Made by a program: the position numbers and the translations under genes. Below are positions 1 to 6,026 of a DNA stretch of 6,026 nt, one piece after another. How positions within the stretch are numbered: position 1 is the stretch's first letter; each line of letters starts with the position of its first letter. The notes below the pieces were generated by a model. It was not told where the DNA came from, did no database searches, and saw only the letters and a program-made list of their open reading frames with translations. The stretch is taken from positions 1 to 6,026 of the forward strand of contig JAHAYB010000508.1 in NCBI GenBank assembly GCA_018384835.1, written 5' to 3'. The stretch is from Comamonas sp. GTDB lineage: Bacteria > Pseudomonadota > Gammaproteobacteria > Burkholderiales > Burkholderiaceae_C.

Positions 1-1
1 G

Positions 2-118
2 CCAGATGCCATCATCGTTGCTAGTGCATTGGTGCATGGTGTGGTGGTATTGAGCCATGACCAGAAGCTGCTGACGATTCTGGAGCGTGAGACACAAGGC
101 CAAAACGTTCTCCGTTAA
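2..118 (+). CDS. PIN-domain protein, C-terminal end (partial, enters from left edge)
   Basis: Reading from base 2 gives 38 codons ending at TAA (116-118); the start lies outside the window. The visible peptide begins PDAIIVASALVHG and continues VVVLSHDQKLL. This matches the end of a PIN-domain nuclease: an acidic residue in the 'DAxIAA' helix, then a short strand ending in a conserved Asp (SHD). PIN proteins of this size are commonly VapC-like ribonuclease toxins of type II toxin-antitoxin pairs; an antitoxin gene, if present, would be expected to the left and cannot be seen. The PHP gene starts 33 bases downstream on the same strand. Family membership is fairly clear, but the toxin role is inferred only. 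Confidence 0.7.
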   Translation, partial: PDAIIVASALVHGVVVLSHDQKLLTILERETQGQNVLR

Positions 119-151
119 TTGCACCAAGCACCACCACCTCCCCACTAAACC

Positions 152-1000
152 ATGTACCAAAACCCCGACCTGCACTGCCATTCCCACTTCTCTGATGGAA
201 CCCTCAGCCCCAGCGCACTGGCGCAGATGGCTGTAGAGCAAGGCGTGGATTTGTGGGCATTGACTGACCATGACAGCGTGGACGGTCTGGCCGAAGCCCA
301 GCAAGCTGCCCAGGCGCTGGGGCTGGCCTGGGTCAGCGGGGTGGAGGTATCGGTGCAGTTTCTGGGCGAAACCATTCACATCGTTGGTTTGGGCATAGAT
401 ACCTGGCACCCTGGGCTGTTAGCGCTGCTGGCCGCCAACCGCCATTGCCGCATTCCCCGCGCCCAGGCGATGGCTGCGCAGTTAGAGGCCGTGGGCATTG
501 CGGGCGCTTACGAAGGGGCGGTGCGCTATTGCCAAGCGCCGGAGCTGCTCTCGCGCACCCACTTTGGGCGGTTTTTGGTGGAATCTGGCCACTGCGCCAA
601 TGTGGCCGAGGTGTTTCGCCACTACCTGACTGAGGGCAAGCCCGGCTATATGCCCCCCGCCTGGGCCAGCCTGGCCGATGGCGTAACCGCTATTGGCGCA
701 GCAGGCGGCTTGGCGGTGCTGGCGCATCCGGCACGCTACAAGCTGGATGCTTTGCAGATGGATGCCCTGTTTGACGCCTTCACCCAAGCAGGCGGGCGCG
801 GCTTGGAAGTAAGCACCAGCGCCCACCACCCCCATGAGATAAGCCACTACGCCCAGCAAGCCCAGCAGCGCGGGCTGCTGGCCTCCTGTGGCAGCGATTT
901 TCACAGCCCCGAAGAATCGCGCTGGCGCTTGGGGGAGTTACCACCCATGCCTGCGGGGCTGGTTCCGGTGTGGTCGGCGCTGCCGATTAGCGCTGATTAG
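152..1000 (+). CDS. rnm: PHP-domain phosphoesterase, RNase AM / 3',5'-nucleoside bisphosphate phosphatase family (YciV/TrpH)
   Basis: This 282-residue cytoplasmic protein has the full PHP metal-site pattern: HCHSHFSDGT at residues 8-17 (H8, H10, D15), LTDHD at 37-41, GVEVS at 63-67, SRTHFG at 134-139, LAHPARY at 190-196, GLEVS at 217-221 and GSDFHSP at 247-253. The order and the length fit the YciV/TrpH branch of PHP proteins rather than histidinol phosphatase or the polymerase PHP domain. In that branch E. coli RNase AM trims 5' ends of rRNAs exonucleolytically, and a betaproteobacterial homologue removes the 3'-phosphate of nucleoside 3',5'-bisphosphates; three divalent metals are expected. 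The ATG at 152 is preceded by a C-rich stretch with no Shine-Dalgarno sequence, but the protein begins at the family's usual place just before the first HxH motif. The stop codon lies inside a hairpin (992-1013). The family is secure; which substrate dominates here is not shown by sequence. Confidence 0.9.
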   Translation: MYQNPDLHCHSHFSDGTLSPSALAQMAVEQGVDLWALTDHDSVDGLAEAQQAAQALGLAWVSGVEVSVQFLGETIHIVGLGIDTWHPGLLALLAANRHCRIPRAQAMAAQLEAVGIAGAYEGAVRYCQAPELLSRTHFGRFLVESGHCANVAEVFRHYLTEGKPGYMPPAWASLADGVTAIGAAGGLAVLAHPARYKLDALQMDALFDAFTQAGGRGLEVSTSAHHPHEISHYAQQAQQRGLLASCGSDFHSPEESRWRLGELPPMPAGLVPVWSALPISAD

Positions 1001-1013
1001 TGGCCTAGTCAGC
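992..1013. terminator. Hairpin at the convergent gene junction (no T-run)
   Basis: GCTGATTAG (992-1000) pairs with CTAGTCAGC (1005-1013) over nine base pairs, one of them a T-G wobble on the + strand, around the tetraloop TGGC. It includes the stop codon of the PHP gene and lies between the two convergent genes. Neither side has a run of T, so it is not a standard intrinsic terminator. It could protect an mRNA 3' end or help termination by another route. Function is inferred from position only. Confidence 0.35.
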
Positions 1014-1053
1014 AGTGCGCAGCCCGCAAAGGCTTGAAGCAGTCTTGTGAACT

Positions 1054-2196
1054 TCAGGCGACACAGGTGCAGTTACGCCCCTTGGCCTTGGCCGCATACA
1101 CAGCACTATCAGCGCGGGAGATCAGGGCTTCCAGTGTGTCATCAGCGCCGCCCCAAGTGGCCAGGCCGATGCTCACTGGATTAGCCAGCGTGTGCCCGTT
1201 ATGGGTGGCATCGTGGATACGCTGGGTGATTTGCAGCGCCCCGGCTTGGTCGGTTTCGGGCAGCATGGCCATAAACTCTTCGCCGCCATAGCGCCCGACG
1301 TAATCGGTTTTGCGTAGCTGCTCGCGCAGCGTTTGGGCGAAATGCACCAACACCTTGTCGCCATGCTGATGCCCCAGCGTGTCGTTGACGGCTTTGAAGT
1401 GGTCTAAGTCAAACATCAACAGTGTCGGTCCGCACCTGCCGCTATTGCGCTTAACACGGGCGATTTCGTTTTCCATGCGCTCAAACAGGGCGCGGCGATT
1501 GGGCAGATGCGTTAAAGCATCGTTGTGTGCTAGGTTTTCCAACGCAGCGACCAGTCGGTCGGTGGCCATCAGCACAGCGCTGACCGTAAAAAAGAAATGC
1601 GCAATGGCAAAACTGCTGAGGTAAATCACCTGCACCAACGATTGTTCATACAGGCGGTCTGCTGTCATATCTGCCGGACTGGTGACCATGCGTGAGAGCA
1701 CAATAACAATCTGAAACGCTAGAAATAACTCCACCACCCGCACCGATAGGCGTTTACCGCCGTGTTGCAGCAGCACCCCCAAATTGGCCATGTATATCGC
1801 AAGAACGGTAGCGGTAAAAAGAATGAGCCGGTTGACATAGCTATTGTGGATATAGACCCACCCAGCGAAGCCCAGCGCAAACACCACGAACAACACCAGC
1901 CACGGCCACCACCGTGCAGGCTGCTCAAAAAACAAGCGACACCCCATGTAATACAACAGGGTTCCGCCCACCAGCATTATGTTGGGCAGCAGCACCACCA
2001 CAAAATCAGGCAAACCAAGGTTGCGGCCACTCAAAAGCATGGCGCTGCAAAACCACAGTGCTGCCGCCCCTGCCCAATGCCCTAGGCCGCGAATGTTGCG
2101 AGGGTAATTGCGCCGCATCAGGTACAGCACCACCGCCATCAAGCCATAAGTCAGGCTGGCAACAATGATGATGGAGCGTGGGTCTAAAAGCTGCAT
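1054..2196 (-). CDS. Membrane-bound diguanylate cyclase (7 predicted TM segments + GGDEF domain)
   Basis: The 380-residue protein has an N-terminal half with about seven hydrophobic segments (roughly residues 8-27, 40-56, 64-85, 96-116, 120-143, 154-171, 187-211), then a cytoplasmic GGDEF domain starting at NDALTHLPNRR (225-235). The domain makes c-di-GMP from two GTP. Its catalytic parts are intact: FDLDHFKAVND at 262-272 (metal-binding D263, base-binding N271), GHQHGD at 275-280 and GGEEF at 304-308. The product-inhibition site RxxD is present as RKTD (295-298), exactly five residues before GGEEF, so feedback inhibition is expected. There is no EAL or HD-GYP domain. The membrane part resembles no sensor domain I can name, so the input signal is unknown. 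The gene lies 37 bases after ilvD on the same strand, with no terminator and no clear Shine-Dalgarno sequence between, which suggests co-transcription. The ATG at 2196 gives the only sensible start, directly before the first membrane segment. Confidence 0.93.
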   Translation of the reverse strand: MQLLDPRSIIIVASLTYGLMAVVLYLMRRNYPRNIRGLGHWAGAAALWFCSAMLLSGRNLGLPDFVVVLLPNIMLVGGTLLYYMGCRLFFEQPARWWPWLVLFVVFALGFAGWVYIHNSYVNRLILFTATVLAIYMANLGVLLQHGGKRLSVRVVELFLAFQIVIVLSRMVTSPADMTADRLYEQSLVQVIYLSSFAIAHFFFTVSAVLMATDRLVAALENLAHNDALTHLPNRRALFERMENEIARVKRNSGRCGPTLLMFDLDHFKAVNDTLGHQHGDKVLVHFAQTLREQLRKTDYVGRYGGEEFMAMLPETDQAGALQITQRIHDATHNGHTLANPVSIGLATWGGADDTLEALISRADSAVYAAKAKGRNCTCVA

Positions 2197-2233
2197 AACA
2201 ACGGGGTGGGATAGAAGCTGCCCAAAGGGGTGC

Positions 2234-4108
2234 TTAATCCAGCAAGCTCACATCACGCACCGCGCCCTTGTCGGCACTGGTGACCAGCTTGGCATAGGCT
2301 TTGAGTGCTGCCGATACCTTGCGCGGGCGCGGCTGGGCGGGTTTCCAGCCTTTGGCATCCTGCTCGGCGCGGCGGCGGGCTAGCTCTTCATCACTGACCA
2401 GTACGTTAATACTGCGGTTGGGGATGTCGATGCGAATGCGGTCGCCGTTTTGCACTAAGCCAATCGCGCCGCCCGCCGCAGCTTCGGGCGAGCAGTGGCC
2501 AATCGACAGGCCGGAAGTTCCGCCAGAAAAGCGCCCGTCCGTCAGCAAAGCACAGGCTGCGCCCAAGCCCTTGCTTTTGATATAGCTGGTGGGGTAGAGC
2601 ATTTCCTGCATCCCAGGGCCGCCTTTGGGGCCTTCGTAGCGCACGACTACCACGTCACCAGCCTTCACCTTGTCGCCGAGGATGTTGGCCACGGCCTCGT
2701 CTTGGCTTTCCACCACATGGGCGGGGCCTTCAAACACCAAAATGGAGTCATCCACCCCGGCGGTTTTCACCACACAGCCGTCCAGGGCGATATTGCCCAC
2801 CAGCACGGCCAGGCCACCCTCCTGGCTAAAGGCATGTTCGTAAGAGCGGATACAGCCGCTTGTGCGGTCTAAGTCCAGCGACGGCCAGCGCTTGCTTTGG
2901 CTAAATGCCACTTGCGTGGGCACACCGCCAGGGCCAGCTTTGTAGAACTGGTGTACCGCCTCGTCTTGGGTGCGGCGGATATCCCACTGCTCTAAAGCAT
3001 CGCCCAATGTGGGGGCGTGGATGGTGGGCACATCGGTATGCAGTTTGCCAGCGCGCTCTAGCTCCCCCAGGATGGCGAAGATGCCGCCTGCGCGGTGGAC
3101 ATCCTCCATGTGGTATTCCTCGGTGTTGGGCGAGACTTTGCACAACTGGGGCACTACGCGCGAGAGGCGGTCAATATCGGCCATGCTGAAATCAATCTCT
3201 GCCTCTTGGGCAATCGCCAGCAGATGCAAGATGGTGTTGGTCGAGCCGCCCATGGCAATATCTAGCGTCATGGCGTTTTCAAAGGCTTTGAAGCCGACCG
3301 AGCGGGGCAGAATGCGCTCATCATCGCCTTCGTAGTATTGACGCGCCAGTTCCACAATGCGCCGCCCGGCGCGTTTGAAGAGCTGCTCACGGTCGGCGTG
3401 GGTAGCAACCACCGTGCCGTTGCCCGGCAGCGCCAAGCCCAGCGCCTCGGCTAGGCAGTTCATGGAGTTGGCGGTAAACATGCCTGAGCAAGAGCCGCAA
3501 GTCGGGCAAGCGCTGCGCTCTATAGCGTCCACCTCTTCGTCGCTGGCGTGTTCATCTGCGGCCATGACCATGGCATCAATCAGGTCCAGTTTTTTATCGC
3601 CCTTGCTGGCATGAAAGCTCTTGGGCTGCGTGCCCTGGGTGCTGGCAATGACTTTGCCCGCCTCCATAGGGCCGCCAGATACAAACACCACGGGAATGTT
3701 CAGCCGCATGGCCGCCATCAACATGCCGGGGGTGATTTTGTCGCAGTTGCTGATACAGACCATGGCATCGGCGCAGTGGGCATTGACCATGTATTCCACC
3801 GAGTCAGCAATCACATCGCGGCTGGGCAGGGAGTACAACATGCCGTCATGCCCCATGGCAATGCCATCGTCCACGGCGATGGTGTTGAACTCTTTGGCTA
3901 CGCCGCCTGCCGCTTCAATCTCGCGAGCGACGAGCTGCCCCATGTCCTTGAGGTGAACGTGGCCAGGCACAAACTGGGTAAAGGAGTTGACTACGGCAAT
4001 GATGGGCTTTTGAAAGTCTGCATCTTTCATGCCGGTAGCGCGCCACAGCGAGCGAGCACCCGCCATATTGCGGCCAGCGGTAGAGGTTTTGGAACGGTAA
4101 ACAGGCAT
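2234..4108 (-). CDS. ilvD: Dihydroxy-acid dehydratase
   Basis: IlvD dehydrates 2,3-dihydroxy-isovalerate and 2,3-dihydroxy-3-methylvalerate to the 2-keto acids in valine, leucine and isoleucine synthesis (and so feeds pantothenate). The 624-residue product closely follows E. coli IlvD (616 aa) from [19 protein letters not shown] to [11 protein letters not shown]. Key residues are visible: Fe-S ligand C122 and metal ligands D123 and K124 in [10 protein letters not shown]81 in [10 protein letters not shown], the [11 protein letters not shown] loop at 201-211 with ligand C207, E492 in [10 protein letters not shown], and catalytic S528 in [11 protein letters not shown]. An insertion of about 12 residues relative to E. 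coli lies near residues 153-172. The frame stays open upstream to a TTG at 4219, but the ATG at 4108 matches the family N-terminus exactly; a weak AAAGA lies nine bases before it. The upstream stretch instead holds a possible attenuator. A diguanylate cyclase gene follows in the same direction. Confidence 0.97.
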   Translation of the reverse strand: MPVYRSKTSTAGRNMAGARSLWRATGMKDADFQKPIIAVVNSFTQFVPGHVHLKDMGQLVAREIEAAGGVAKEFNTIAVDDGIAMGHDGMLYSLPSRDVIADSVEYMVNAHCADAMVCISNCDKITPGMLMAAMRLNIPVVFVSGGPMEAGKVIASTQGTQPKSFHASKGDKKLDLIDAMVMAADEHASDEEVDAIERSACPTCGSCSGMFTANSMNCLAEALGLALPGNGTVVATHADREQLFKRAGRRIVELARQYYEGDDERILPRSVGFKAFENAMTLDIAMGGSTNTILHLLAIAQEAEIDFSMADIDRLSRVVPQLCKVSPNTEEYHMEDVHRAGGIFAILGELERAGKLHTDVPTIHAPTLGDALEQWDIRRTQDEAVHQFYKAGPGGVPTQVAFSQSKRWPSLDLDRTSGCIRSYEHAFSQEGGLAVLVGNIALDGCVVKTAGVDDSILVFEGPAHVVESQDEAVANILGDKVKAGDVVVVRYEGPKGGPGMQEMLYPTSYIKSKGLGAACALLTDGRFSGGTSGLSIGHCSPEAAAGGAIGLVQNGDRIRIDIPNRSINVLVSDEELARRRAEQDAKGWKPAQPRPRKVSAALKAYAKLVTSADKGAVRDVSLLD

Positions 4109-4123
4109 AGTGCGAAATCTTTG

Positions 4124-4181
4124 AAAAAAAGCCCTTGGAACATCAACCAGCGCCAAGCGCTCAAAGGCAAAACTGCGCTTG
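4124..4181 (-). promoter_or_regulatory. Possible attenuator in the ilvD leader (competing hairpins + T7 run)
   Basis: On the minus strand three segments occur in order: CAAGCGC (4181-4175), GCGCTTGG (4160-4153) and CCAAGGGC (4138-4131), followed at once by seven T (4130-4124). Segments 1 and 2 pair perfectly over 7 bp with a 14-base loop. Segments 2 and 3 pair over 8 positions with one mismatch, also with a 14-base loop, and form a terminator-like hairpin. Segment 2 can additionally fold on itself with its downstream neighbour (AGCGC-TTG-GCGCT). The T-run ends 15 bases before the ilvD ATG, so any ilvD promoter upstream must read through it. A possible -10 CATAAT lies at 4213-4208, without a good -35. 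No ATG-started leader peptide precedes the hairpins, so classical ribosome-paced attenuation is not evident. It could simply be a terminator for yhhQ. Confidence 0.4.
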
Positions 4182-4255
4182 TGCCTATAGGCGAAAAAAG
4201 CGTTCAGATTATGGCGCAAGCCCTTTGGAGCAGAGCGCTTCGGTAGATAACCTTG

Positions 4256-4936
4256 CTAAGAGGCCACTGCTGTGCCATCAACGCAGCGCTGGCTGCTTAT
4301 CGCCTGCGGCCAGTAGCGCAGCACACTTTGCAAAGCCGCACCATACAGCGGCACAAACACCAGCAAACTCACGAGTAGCTTAATGGCATAGTCCACCAAA
4401 GCAATCTCTACCCAATGCGTGGCCATGAAAGGGTCGCTACTGCGCCAAAAGGCCACGCTAAAAAACACCAGCGTATCTATGGCCTGCCCAACAACTGCCG
4501 CCGCTGCCGGAGCCACCCACCACTGGCGTAATAAGCGTAGGCGGTCAAAAACCTGCACATCCAGCAGTTGGCCGAGGGCGTAAGCTAAGAAACTGCCCAA
4601 AGCAATGCGAAACACAAAGCTGTTAAAGCTGTGCAAGGCGGCAAAGCTGCCAAAAACCCCATCTTGGAAGAGCACCGACACCGCATAAGAGGCCAGCAGC
4701 GCCGGTAACATGCTACGGGCAATCACCCGCCTAGCGCTGTGCTTGCCTAGTAGGCGCACCGTTAAATCAGTGAGTAAAAAAATAAAGGGAAAGCTAAACG
4801 CCCCCCAAGTGGTGTGCCAGCCCCACAAAGTAATGGGCAGTTGCACCAAGTAATTGCTGGCAATGATGAGGCTGATATGCGCAGCCACCAAAAACGCAAG
4901 AACCCCACGCAAGCGGGGGGAGGAGAGGGAGAACAT
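4256..4936 (-). CDS. yhhQ: Queuosine precursor (preQ0/preQ1) transporter, YhhQ family
   Basis: This 226-residue integral membrane protein belongs to the YhhQ / VUT_1 family, whose E. coli member (221 aa) imports 7-cyano-7-deazaguanine and 7-aminomethyl-7-deazaguanine for queuosine modification of tRNA wobble guanosines. Diagnostic stretches are ASNYLVQLP (26-34), HTTWGAFSFPFIFLLTDLTV (41-60), MLPALLASYAVSVLF (76-90), RIALGSFLAYALGQLLDVQV (110-129) and QAIDTLVFFSVAF (151-163). About six hydrophobic segments span the protein. The ATG at 4936 is preceded by AAAAGG (4950-4945) at 8-base spacing, and an in-frame TGA (4941-4939) two codons upstream limits extension. The Shine-Dalgarno sequence is part of a probable preQ1 riboswitch, so the gene is likely repressed at translation when its own substrate is plentiful. 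No queuosine synthesis gene is in the window. ppsR lies upstream in the same direction but 225 bases away, so a separate promoter is likely. Confidence 0.93.
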   Translation of the reverse strand: MFSLSSPRLRGVLAFLVAAHISLIIASNYLVQLPITLWGWHTTWGAFSFPFIFLLTDLTVRLLGKHSARRVIARSMLPALLASYAVSVLFQDGVFGSFAALHSFNSFVFRIALGSFLAYALGQLLDVQVFDRLRLLRQWWVAPAAAAVVGQAIDTLVFFSVAFWRSSDPFMATHWVEIALVDYAIKLLVSLLVFVPLYGAALQSVLRYWPQAISSQRCVDGTAVAS

Positions 4937-4944
4937 TGGTCAAA

Positions 4945-4975
4945 CCTTTTTGAGAAATGGGGTGAGGGAACCCAT
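4945..4975 (-). promoter_or_regulatory. Probable preQ1-I riboswitch overlapping the yhhQ Shine-Dalgarno sequence
   Basis: Read on the minus strand, the element has the order of the preQ1-I aptamer. P1 5' strand is AUGGG (4975-4971). Loop L1 is UUC (4970-4968), identical to the Bacillus subtilis aptamer. P2 5' strand is CCU (4967-4965). Next come CA and then C4962, placed like the cytosine that pairs with preQ1. P1 3' strand is CCCAU (4961-4957). The tail UUCUCAAAA (4956-4948) is A-rich at its end, and the P2 3' strand is AGG (4947-4945). All five P1 and three P2 pairs are Watson-Crick. The core also resembles the short Thermoanaerobacter tengcongensis aptamer (UGGG, CCCCA, then CAAAA and AGG). 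Eight bases separate P1 from the ligand cytosine, one fewer than I count in the latter. AGG is the ribosome-binding site of yhhQ, 8 bases before ATG, so ligand binding should hide it. The assignment rests on the motif plus the transporter's substrate. Confidence 0.72.
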
Positions 4976-4979
4976 GCAC

Positions 4980-5002
4980 GCCCAGCATTGAAAAAACCGG
5001 GC
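4980..5002 (-). other. Short hairpin upstream of the preQ1 element
   Basis: On the minus strand GCCCGG (5002-4997) pairs with CTGGGC (4985-4980), six pairs including one G-U, around an 11-base loop that begins with six T. It lies four bases upstream of the riboswitch-like P1. It may be a structural spacer in the yhhQ leader. It has no following T-run and matches no motif I know, so no function is assigned. Confidence 0.3.
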
Positions 5003-5008
5003 AGTGAT

Positions 5009-5067
5009 GAAAAAAGAAAAGAAAAGAAAAGGAAAGGAAAGGAAAGGAAAGGAAAGAAAAGAAAAGG
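5009..5067. repeat. Pentanucleotide microsatellite / 59-bp homopurine tract
   Basis: Every base from 5009 to 5067 is a purine on the + strand. After an opening GAAAAAA there are ten exact 5-bp units at 5016-5065: three GAAAA, five GGAAA, two GAAAA, then GG. Bases 5028-5055 form a perfect mirror repeat centred between 5041 and 5042. On the yhhQ strand it is a C/U-only tract, probably within the untranslated leader. Such arrays change length by slipped-strand replication, and mirror homopurine tracts can form triplex DNA. It does not encode part of a known gene: open frames through it are low-complexity Lys/Glu/Arg or Phe/Ser/Leu strings. Confidence 0.95.
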
Positions 5068-5092
5068 CTGATGCCGTAAAGCAAAGGCGGCG

Positions 5093-5098
5093 ATTGTA
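5093..5098 (-). promoter_or_regulatory. Candidate -10 box for yhhQ
   Basis: TACAAT is read on the minus strand at 5098-5093 and matches the sigma-70 -10 consensus at five of six positions. The spot 17-18 bases further upstream (about 5116-5122) shows no TTGACA-like -35, so this is a half-site only. If used, transcription would begin near 5086, just before the purine/pyrimidine tract, giving a leader of about 150 bases that contains the tract, the hairpin and the preQ1 element. No terminator for ppsR was recognised between 5099 and 5161. Confidence 0.3.
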
Positions 5099-5161
5099 GC
5101 GGCTAGGGCAAGGCGCGGGTTTAGGCGCTATGACCCTACTCCCTGCTTTGCCCTATGGCGT

Positions 5162-5995
5162 TCAATGGCTTGCGCCCGAATTGAGGTGTTGAGGCAGCAC
5201 CAATTGCAGCACGGTGGTAGAGATTTCCTCAATCGACTTGTGGGTGCTAGACAGCCAGGGCACGCCAGCGCGGCGCATCATGGCCTCGGCCTCGGCCACC
5301 TCGTAGCGGCAGTTTTGCAGGCTGGCGTAGCGCGAGTCGGGGCGGCGCTCATTACGGATTTCTGATAAGCGCTGTGGGTCAATCGTCAGGCCAAAGAGCT
5401 TTTTACGAATTGGCTCTAGCGCGGGGGGCAGCTTGCGGCGTTCAAAATCTTCGGGAATCAAGGGGTAGTTGGCCACCTTCAGGCCAAACTGCATCGCCAA
5501 GTACAGGCTGGTTGGGGTTTTGCCCGAGCGGCTCACCCCCACCAAAATCACATCGGCACCCGATAAATCCCTGTGGGTTTGGCCATCATCGTGGGCAATG
5601 GTGTAGTTAATCGCCTCAATGCGCCCCAGGTATTCCTTGCTTTGGCTAATGTCGCTAAAACGCCCGACGCGGTGTTGGGACTTTAAGGCCAGCTCATCTT
5701 CTAGCGGCTGCACAAAGGTGCCGAACATATCCATCAGCAAGCCCTTGCACTGGCTTTTGAGCAAGGCCATCGCCTCGGGGCTGACCAAGGTGGTAAAGAC
5801 GATGGGTTTTTTACCCTCCACCTCGGCCGTATGGTTGATTTGGCGCAGCGCTTGGTGTGCCTTATCCACCGTATCGACAAAGGGTAGGCGTACAAAGCGT
5901 GGGGTGATATCAAACTGCGACATCAAGGCGGTGCCAAAAGTCTCGGCGGTAATGCCGGTGCCATCAGAAATAACAAAAACGGTGCGGGTGTGCAT
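5162..5995 (-). CDS. ppsR: Phosphoenolpyruvate synthase regulatory protein (kinase/pyrophosphorylase)
   Basis: PpsR (YdiA, DUF299 family) is a bifunctional cytoplasmic enzyme. It inactivates PEP synthase by ADP-dependent phosphorylation of a threonine next to the catalytic histidine, and restores it by Pi-dependent phosphorolysis, so setting gluconeogenic flux from pyruvate. The product aligns along its length with the E. coli protein (277 aa): [14 protein letters not shown] near the start, IAHDDG (133-138), the nucleotide-binding P-loop [11 protein letters not shown] (153-163), [17 protein letters not shown] (164-180), KLFGLTIDP (199-207) and [11 protein letters not shown] (217-227). The frame opens at a TTG (6001), but I chose the ATG at 5995: it gives 277 residues, the family length, and a GAGAG stretch lies 9 bases before it but only 3 before the TTG. 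The gene ends at TGA, 225 bases before yhhQ starts. ppsA is not in the window; beyond the right edge is a likely place for it. Confidence 0.95.
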   Translation of the reverse strand: MHTRTVFVISDGTGITAETFGTALMSQFDITPRFVRLPFVDTVDKAHQALRQINHTAEVEGKKPIVFTTLVSPEAMALLKSQCKGLLMDMFGTFVQPLEDELALKSQHRVGRFSDISQSKEYLGRIEAINYTIAHDDGQTHRDLSGADVILVGVSRSGKTPTSLYLAMQFGLKVANYPLIPEDFERRKLPPALEPIRKKLFGLTIDPQRLSEIRNERRPDSRYASLQNCRYEVAEAEAMMRRAGVPWLSSTHKSIEEISTTVLQLVLPQHLNSGASH

Positions 5996-6026
5996 GGGCA
6001 AATGCTCTCGCTTTCTTTGCGCTGGT

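Noticed and set aside
482..904. 140-codon open frame antisense to the PHP gene
   Set aside because: It lies wholly inside a conserved PHP gene and has no family features.
4109..4219. N-terminal extension of IlvD by 37 residues to a TTG
   Set aside because: The extension has no counterpart in E. coli IlvD, whereas the ATG at 4108 begins exactly at the conserved N-terminus; the extra sequence looks like untranslated leader.
4194..4235. Possible yhhQ terminator: AAGCG and CGCTT followed by TTTTTT
   Set aside because: The stem is only about 5 bp with a loop of some 30 bases, too weak to call.
3548..4246. Long open frame (232 codons) on the + strand, antisense to ilvD
   Set aside because: ilvD is unmistakable on the other strand over this stretch; the antisense product is His/Gly/Ala-rich with no recognisable domain, as expected of a mirror frame in G+C-rich coding DNA.
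4794..5084. 96-codon minus-strand frame through the purine/pyrimidine tract and into yhhQ
   Set aside because: It starts at TTG, its N-terminus is low-complexity Phe/Ser/Leu produced by the repeat, and it runs out of frame into yhhQ. It cannot be fused to yhhQ by repeat slippage because TGA (4941-4939) stops the yhhQ frame just upstream of its ATG.
5068..5161. Search for a ppsR terminator or other element between ppsR and the repeat
   Set aside because: Short complementary stretches exist, but no stem longer than about 4-5 bp and no T-run were found; only the TACAAT half-site was kept.

Overview
The window looks like ordinary chromosome from a betaproteobacterium, most likely Burkholderiales and perhaps Comamonadaceae. 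This is inferred from the G+C-rich coding sequence and from the flavour of the PpsR, IlvD and PHP proteins. It could not be tested against a database. No transposase, phage gene, tRNA, rRNA or CRISPR array is visible.

Layout. A PIN-domain protein enters from the left edge (last 38 codons, + strand) and is followed by a complete PHP-domain phosphoesterase of the RNase AM / 3',5'-nucleoside bisphosphate phosphatase family (152-1000, +). These converge on a leftward block: ppsR (5995-5162), the queuosine-precursor transporter yhhQ (4936-4256), the isoleucine/valine enzyme gene ilvD (4108-2234), and a membrane diguanylate cyclase (2196-1054). ilvD and the cyclase are only 37 bases apart with no visible terminator, so they may be co-transcribed. 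The convergent junction at about 1000 holds a 9-bp hairpin without a T-run. No stretch above 300 bases lacks a gene. Bases 5996-6026 show only a weak ribosome site for ppsR; ppsA is often a neighbour of ppsR and may lie beyond the right edge.

The most interesting DNA is between genes. The yhhQ leader contains a compact pseudoknot that fits the preQ1-I riboswitch plan: P1 AUGGG/CCCAU, loop UUC, a cytosine just before the P1 3' strand, and an A-rich tail whose AGG is both the P2 3' strand and the Shine-Dalgarno sequence of yhhQ. The gene's predicted substrate is a queuosine precursor, which supports the assignment. Just upstream in the same leader is a 59-bp pure purine/pyrimidine tract built of ten 5-bp units, a candidate length-variable or triplex-forming element. 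The ilvD leader carries three mutually exclusive pairing segments ending in a T7 run only 15 bases before the start codon, an arrangement that resembles an attenuator but lacks an obvious leader peptide.

Functionally the genes are unlinked housekeeping functions: RNA/nucleotide turnover, c-di-GMP signalling, branched-chain amino acid synthesis, queuosine salvage, and control of PEP synthase. They do not form one pathway.
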